Positions 59,531 through 64,000 of a stretch of 64,000 bases of DNA are shown here, piece after piece. The translations under genes and the position numbers were made by a program. The stretch is from Arcuatula senhousia (taxonomy: Eukaryota > Mollusca > Bivalvia > Mytilida > Mytilidae): positions 57,484,203 through 57,548,202 of the forward strand of contig OZ020313.1 in NCBI GenBank assembly GCA_963971305.1, written 5' to 3'. How positions within the stretch are numbered: the stretch's first letter is position 1; the number at the start of each line of letters is the position of its first letter. The notes below the pieces were generated by a model, which saw only the letters and a list, made by a program, of their open reading frames with translations, had not been told where the DNA came from and did no database searches.

Positions 59531-60240
59531 ATGCTTATTAAGATCGATGATATAATGAAAAACAAAAGTGTAGAAAAACTAGAATTTAAACCTATAGATG
59601 AAGATTTTGTTACTAAGCACATAAACAGTATTAGTATTAAAAAGGCTACAGATATGGACAATATATCTCCACTTTTACTTAAATGTGCGTCTATCATTGT
59701 AAAACCTATTACTAGGCTTATTAATATGTCACTCTCTTCTTCTGTTTTTCCAGATAATCTAAAGACAGCCAAAGTTTGCCCAATCTATAAGAAAAATAGT
59801 CTCATGGATAAAGGTAACTATCGTCCTGTAAGCGTTTTGCCTGCAGTTTCAAAATTGTTTGAACGCGCTATCCATGTCTAGTTAACAGAACATTTTGACA
59901 AAATTTTTAACCCTTTCTTAGCTGCGTTCAGGGCAGGCTTTGGGTGTCAATCTACTCTCCTGAGAGTTGTGGAAGACTGGATATTGGCAAGTACGTGGGA
60001 GCCATTCTGATGGACCTGTCGAAAGCTTTCGACTGCTTCCCCCACGACTTTTTATCATTGAAAATCCAGCACCATGAAGCTAGTGACAGTTCACTTCAAC
60101 TCTTGGGTAGCTATCTGGAGAACAGAAGACAATGCGTCAAGGTGGGACAAGAATCTAGTTCTTGTCAACATATTTTTAAAGGTGTATCAACTTATATGGC
60201 TTATCAACGAGAGAAAGATCCGGCCCCTCAAAACTAAAAA
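59531..60240 (+). pseudogene. Broken LINE (non-LTR) reverse transcriptase fragment
   Basis: Frame 1 (59531-59881) shows KKATDMDNISPLLLK, LKTAKVCPIYKK and GNYRPVSVLPAVSKLFERA, the fingers region of LINE RTs. After a stop and frame change, 59944-60237 shows GAILMDLSKAFDCFPHDFL, the motif with the first catalytic Asp, and LLGSYLENRRQCVKVG. Motif C (FADD-type) is not seen. It is frameshifted, truncated at both ends and non-functional. It lies upstream of Madd on the opposite strand. Confidence 0.85.
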
Positions 60241-60419
60241 TAAATCATTTGAAAATATTGTTTCTCTTTTTTTTACATACATATAGCAGACCCCCTTTTT
60301 TCTAATGTAATTTGCTGCAAACACCATGAACACATTATACATTAAGTTAATTTTTTTCCCTAAATAAAGTATCTCTATTTAGCATGCAATTTTTTTTATA
60401 ACAATCATTAGAATTTCTT

Positions 60420-60960
60420 AATCTGACTGAGGGAGTTTATAGGCTGAAAATTCTCTGCAGCGACTATTTGAAAAACAGACTCAATCGCTATATGCCACGG
60501 GTCGTCCAGTCCAAGACACGCACTACCGCCAGAGTTGGCTGCTCCAGTTACAATTCAACCGGAGACAGGAACAACCGGAGACTGGAACTGTCCCACCGCG
60601 TGGAGGTTCTGGTCGGAATTCATAATCAGATGATGGGTATTTATAGTCGTGACTAGGGGAATGCCCCTCTGCATCGACTATAGCAGTAAAACTGCTTAAG
60701 ACTCGCTATGTGCCATGGGTCGTCCAGCCCATGACACACCACCGCCAGTGTTAGCTGCTCCATAGTATCCTTTGTTATCGATGGATGCAGGGCCCGTCTT
60801 CCACCACGGGGAGGTACTGGTCGGAATTCTGGAAGACTGAAATTCATAGTCTGACTGGGGAGTTTAACGTCGTGACTATACCTATATATAGGTCTGCAGC
60901 GACGTAATTCATAGTCTCCATAACTATACGTTATAAAGTAAAATGAAACTCGTCCCCAGC
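60420..60960. repeat. Two diverged copies of a ~200-bp block
   Basis: 60450-60640 and 60660-60880 share ctctgca.cgactat, aagactcgctat-like, gggtcgtccag.cca.gacac, accgccag.gtt and ggtc ggaattc segments in the same order. Lying just 5' of the Penelope-like remnant, they could be part of that element's terminal structure or a separate repeat. Confidence 0.6.
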
Positions 60961-61399
60961 TGTTATTTGCCACGCTTGATTGATTTGGGACATGGAAGAT
61001 TAATCCAAGGTATTGAAGGTTTAATTAGCACCTGTTAGTGGTTAATTGATTTGCAATAAACACATCTAGTGCTTTGAAGGGCAATTAACAAATTTCCAAA
61101 TGTCATCAAGTGTCACGTGCCGATGATATCGATATAACCTGTTTGTATATCAAATTTGGTTTCTTTGAATTAAATATTTCTTTAAAAGGAATTTTTTCCA
61201 TTGTTAGCTTGGTTCTGTCCATTTACTGTAACAACAGAACCGAGTCTAGCAGATAATTGTGTTTTGAAAATATTAAGTCCAAAGTAGAGTCAATTGAAAT
61301 ATTTTTTATAACAAAACTTTTCATTGGCTTTAGATCAAAATGTACAATATAGTATTCATCGCACAAACACCTTCTATTTTTTTATTTCTTTGAATTTAC

Positions 61400-64000
61400 A
61401 ATTTGTACTCTTACCCGTTGCAACCATGTCCTCTTCAAATTGTTCAAAAGTTGTTTTCTAAATTCATCTCTCCACATCCTGACGTCGAAAAGAGGACAGC
61501 TATTGATCTCTATAGAACTATCATCGCCATTACCAAGTGCAATAGCCATCTGTTTTTTCTTCGAAAATGTCTTCAACTCAATACAGTTCCGAAAGGTTTC
61601 ATTCCATCTTTTCATCCAATTGACGAAATCTCAAACCACGAGGTCTTAGCGGACTCTCTAGAAACTATATCGTCTTCCTACTCAAGATCTCTTGTTCGTC
61701 TTACGTTATCCGCCTTATCTGAAAAATTGAAATATCTTACCTTGAGAAAGCTTATTCTGAAAAACAAATTGCACCTAGACTGTCATAAGATTGTGGCCAA
61801 CTCTATTGTAGAAGAGATTCGCCTCCTCAACAAATCAGTCTACGATTTGTATATTATGAAAAAGACAAGAAACTGCAATCTCTGGCTCCACAATGTGATC
61901 ACAACTTGGATACTTCTGTTGACACCAACGATACCGAGACCGAAAATGTTGAAGTCACTGTCAATTGTGTACCAGATTCAGTCAAGCTTTCTTAAGCACA
62001 GTTGAGTCTTCTGTCCAAAGGTTTAAATTTTGTTCCAACAATTTTTAGCAGACTCTTTTCAAAACCATACGGACATCCAAAACTTATTCAGACGCCTCCT
62101 CTTAAAAGCTTTTTTCCACGAGAAGGAAACTAACCAATTTGACGAGGGGGATAATGAAGCCGCCTCTTTGTTTCGCGATTATGGCAACCAAAAAAAATCA
62201 AATTTCAGTCCCAAAACATCCTGGTTTCCTGTTTTGGAGAAATATATTAAATCTTGTCTAAACCAAATTGATAATTTAAAAACCAAACCCCTCAAAAGAC
62301 ATAATCTGACTAATAACGAACAAACTGCTCTCCGAAATTTAAAGACCCGCACAGACATAGTCATAAAACCTGCTGACAAGGGGGTGCAGTGGTCGCTTGG
62401 GATGCCAAGTCTTATGTCTCCGAGGGCGATTTTCAACTTGCAAACCCAACTTTCTATTGTAAATTAAAAAAATAAAATACTAAGAAAAATCAGCAACAAA
62501 TCAAGACAGCATACCCTCTGGGTCTTAACGATAACATCATGGGTCACGGTAGCATATCTAGATCATCGAATAATAAATGTCATGAACTTAGTGATTCCTC
62601 GTAAACGGAACAAACGGTCGCATGGTAAAGCAACATCGCCCTGACTCAAGTATTACTGATCTTATTTTAAAATCTTCAAATATGATGGACCTCATCATCT
62701 GTTTTGTAAACTATGTTCAATAACCATTTCTAAATTAAATAGTATCCGTTTGGAATGTAGCACTATATCTCATGCAAGACCATTATATGAAGGTGACTCA
62801 TCATCTCTTCTTTTTGTTACCAAAAACTGTTTCTCCAAATTGACAACCCAGAAGACCACATTCGACATTTTATAAAATATACCTATTAATAGAGGACTTG
62901 ACTTCACAAATATATCTAGTATATTTATTCAAGATCTCATTCCACCTTATTTTTCTAATACACAACCGTCTATTTTATCTTATAAATATAAGAAACCTAC
63001 ACGTAACATTATTTTTAACTATACAACAACTACAACTGATGAAGAACTAGACACGAATATTCCTTTATCATGCTGTTAGCTGTGCTGAATCTAATTTCAG
63101 ATATGCTCCCTGCGATCATGTTGCTACCGCGGAGACCTTTTAATCGTCAATGACCCAGAGGTTATGAATTTCCTTGAAAAAAGGACAGAATTTTTGACCA
63201 CCCATAGAAATTATTTGGAATTCCTGCCTAAACTGTATCAAAACTTCCCTTCTCTCTTATTGCAAATCTTGGATTAGGAGAGAAGGGGCCGACTCAAAAT
63301 CTCTAGACCATTTATTAATAATTAATAAATTCATGACTATTGTTCAACTCAGAGTCAGCCAATTTCAAAATTCATTTGTAGATTTTAGGCCTAATACTTA
63401 CCTTAATCGAATAAAGTCAAAAATCCGTTTATTTGGTACGTGTTTGTTCCCGCCGATAAAGCGGCTAACAACATGAACAATGTCGTTGTGGTATGACGAA
63501 AGTATTACCTCGAGGTTTTAATGCACGAAATAAAAAAAATCGAACACTTTCTTTCCCGTGCAATCGACAGAATCAGGTATTATTGACAATCATATCATAG
63601 CGACCACAGCACTTATATACTATATACTGGATACATAAATTGCACAAAAATCCATATAAATCTCGTCTTATCTCTGCTTCAAGTAAGTGTTTTTTAACCC
63701 ATATTTCCAAAGTTCTATCTCTTTCTTTAACTACTATGAAGGAATTTATTATTCAATACTGTGAAAGGGTTTTCGTAAACGTTGGAATTAATCATTTTTG
63801 GAGCGTAAAATAACCTCATGATATTCTAGACAAGCTTCGTGCATTTGAAAATGCTTTCAATACCGTTGATAGTTACGATTTTTCTAGTTTATATACTAAC
63901 CTATCGCATAATCTGATTAAAAAGAAATTTGAATATTTGCTCAAATGGTGTTTTGATAAATCTAAAGGTGATTATATCTGTTCTAGAGTTTCAAACTCAT
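61400..64000 (+). pseudogene. Decayed Penelope-like retroelement, runs off the window
   Basis: Successive open pieces in different frames. 61403-62005 is a basic N-terminal region. 62030-62467 contains LTNNEQTALRNLKTRTDIVI then KPADKG, the strongly characteristic pre-RT block of Penelope-like elements. 63001-63480 holds fragments (YAPCDHVA, NDPEVMNFLEKRTEFL) and a VPADKAANN-like piece. At 63870-63960 FSSLYTNLSHNLIKKKFEYL corresponds to the SLYTN(I/L)P-type RT motif. Several stops and frame changes make it inactive. The catalytic core and any GIY-YIG endonuclease would lie beyond 64000. Confidence 0.78.

Noticed and set aside
60420..60960. Hammerhead ribozyme in the Penelope-like flank
   Set aside because: Some Penelope-like elements carry one, but I do not see the CTGATGA...GAAA core here.

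Overview
The window is eukaryotic and AT-rich. It is dominated by one large multi-exon gene on the minus strand. I read this as the molluscan, probably bivalve (Mytilus-like), orthologue of MADD / Rab3-GEP / DENN, the DENN-domain guanine nucleotide exchange factor for Rab3/Rab27 that also carries a death domain. Twenty-eight coding exons chain in phase with canonical GT-AG introns from an ATG at 56570 to 3816, giving 1542 codons. The conserved C-terminal tail (roughly 60-100 residues in vertebrates) was not found in the window. The bivalve assignment is an inference from gene content, abundant tacatgta motifs and repeat families that I recall from such genomes.

Layout, reading the gene 5' to 3' (right to left). 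Positions 64000-61400 hold a decayed Penelope-like retroelement, and 60240-59530 hold a broken LINE reverse transcriptase. The upstream region, with a possible 5' UTR exon, covers 58480-56622. Exon 1 (uDENN) is at 55951-56621, exons 2-6 (cDENN) at 54076-41933, and exons 6-9 (dDENN) at 42010-38078. The acidic Ser/Asp linker is exon 10. A low-complexity middle region with probable cassette exons spans exons 11-22. The death domain is exons 23-24, and the C-terminal PH-like region is exons 25-28.

The striking feature is how the repeats are placed. At least 13 of the 28 exons have one edge duplicated, either as long tandem arrays (about 12 to 47 copies) or as a few diverged copies. In each case the repeat unit spans an exon-intron junction: the last or first tens of bases of the exon, the splice site itself, and some intron. 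Donor-side examples are exons 3, 8, 11, 21, 22, 24 and 26. Acceptor-side examples are exons 2, 9, 10, 14, 19, 24 and 28. As a result several introns consist largely of ladders of intact-looking splice sites. Two adjacent introns (21 and 22) carry unrelated arrays with the same 101-bp period. Two arrays (39 bp at exon 24, 78 bp at exon 10) have periods divisible by three and no stop in the exon frame of the typical unit, so choosing a different copy could lengthen the protein in frame.

The remaining intronic space holds non-autonomous TIR elements, MITEs, a foldback element, a SINE-like tRNA relic, tandem arrays with no exon content, and otherwise featureless AT-rich DNA. Most long open frames in the window, including one of 1227 codons, are artefacts of stop-free tandem repeats.
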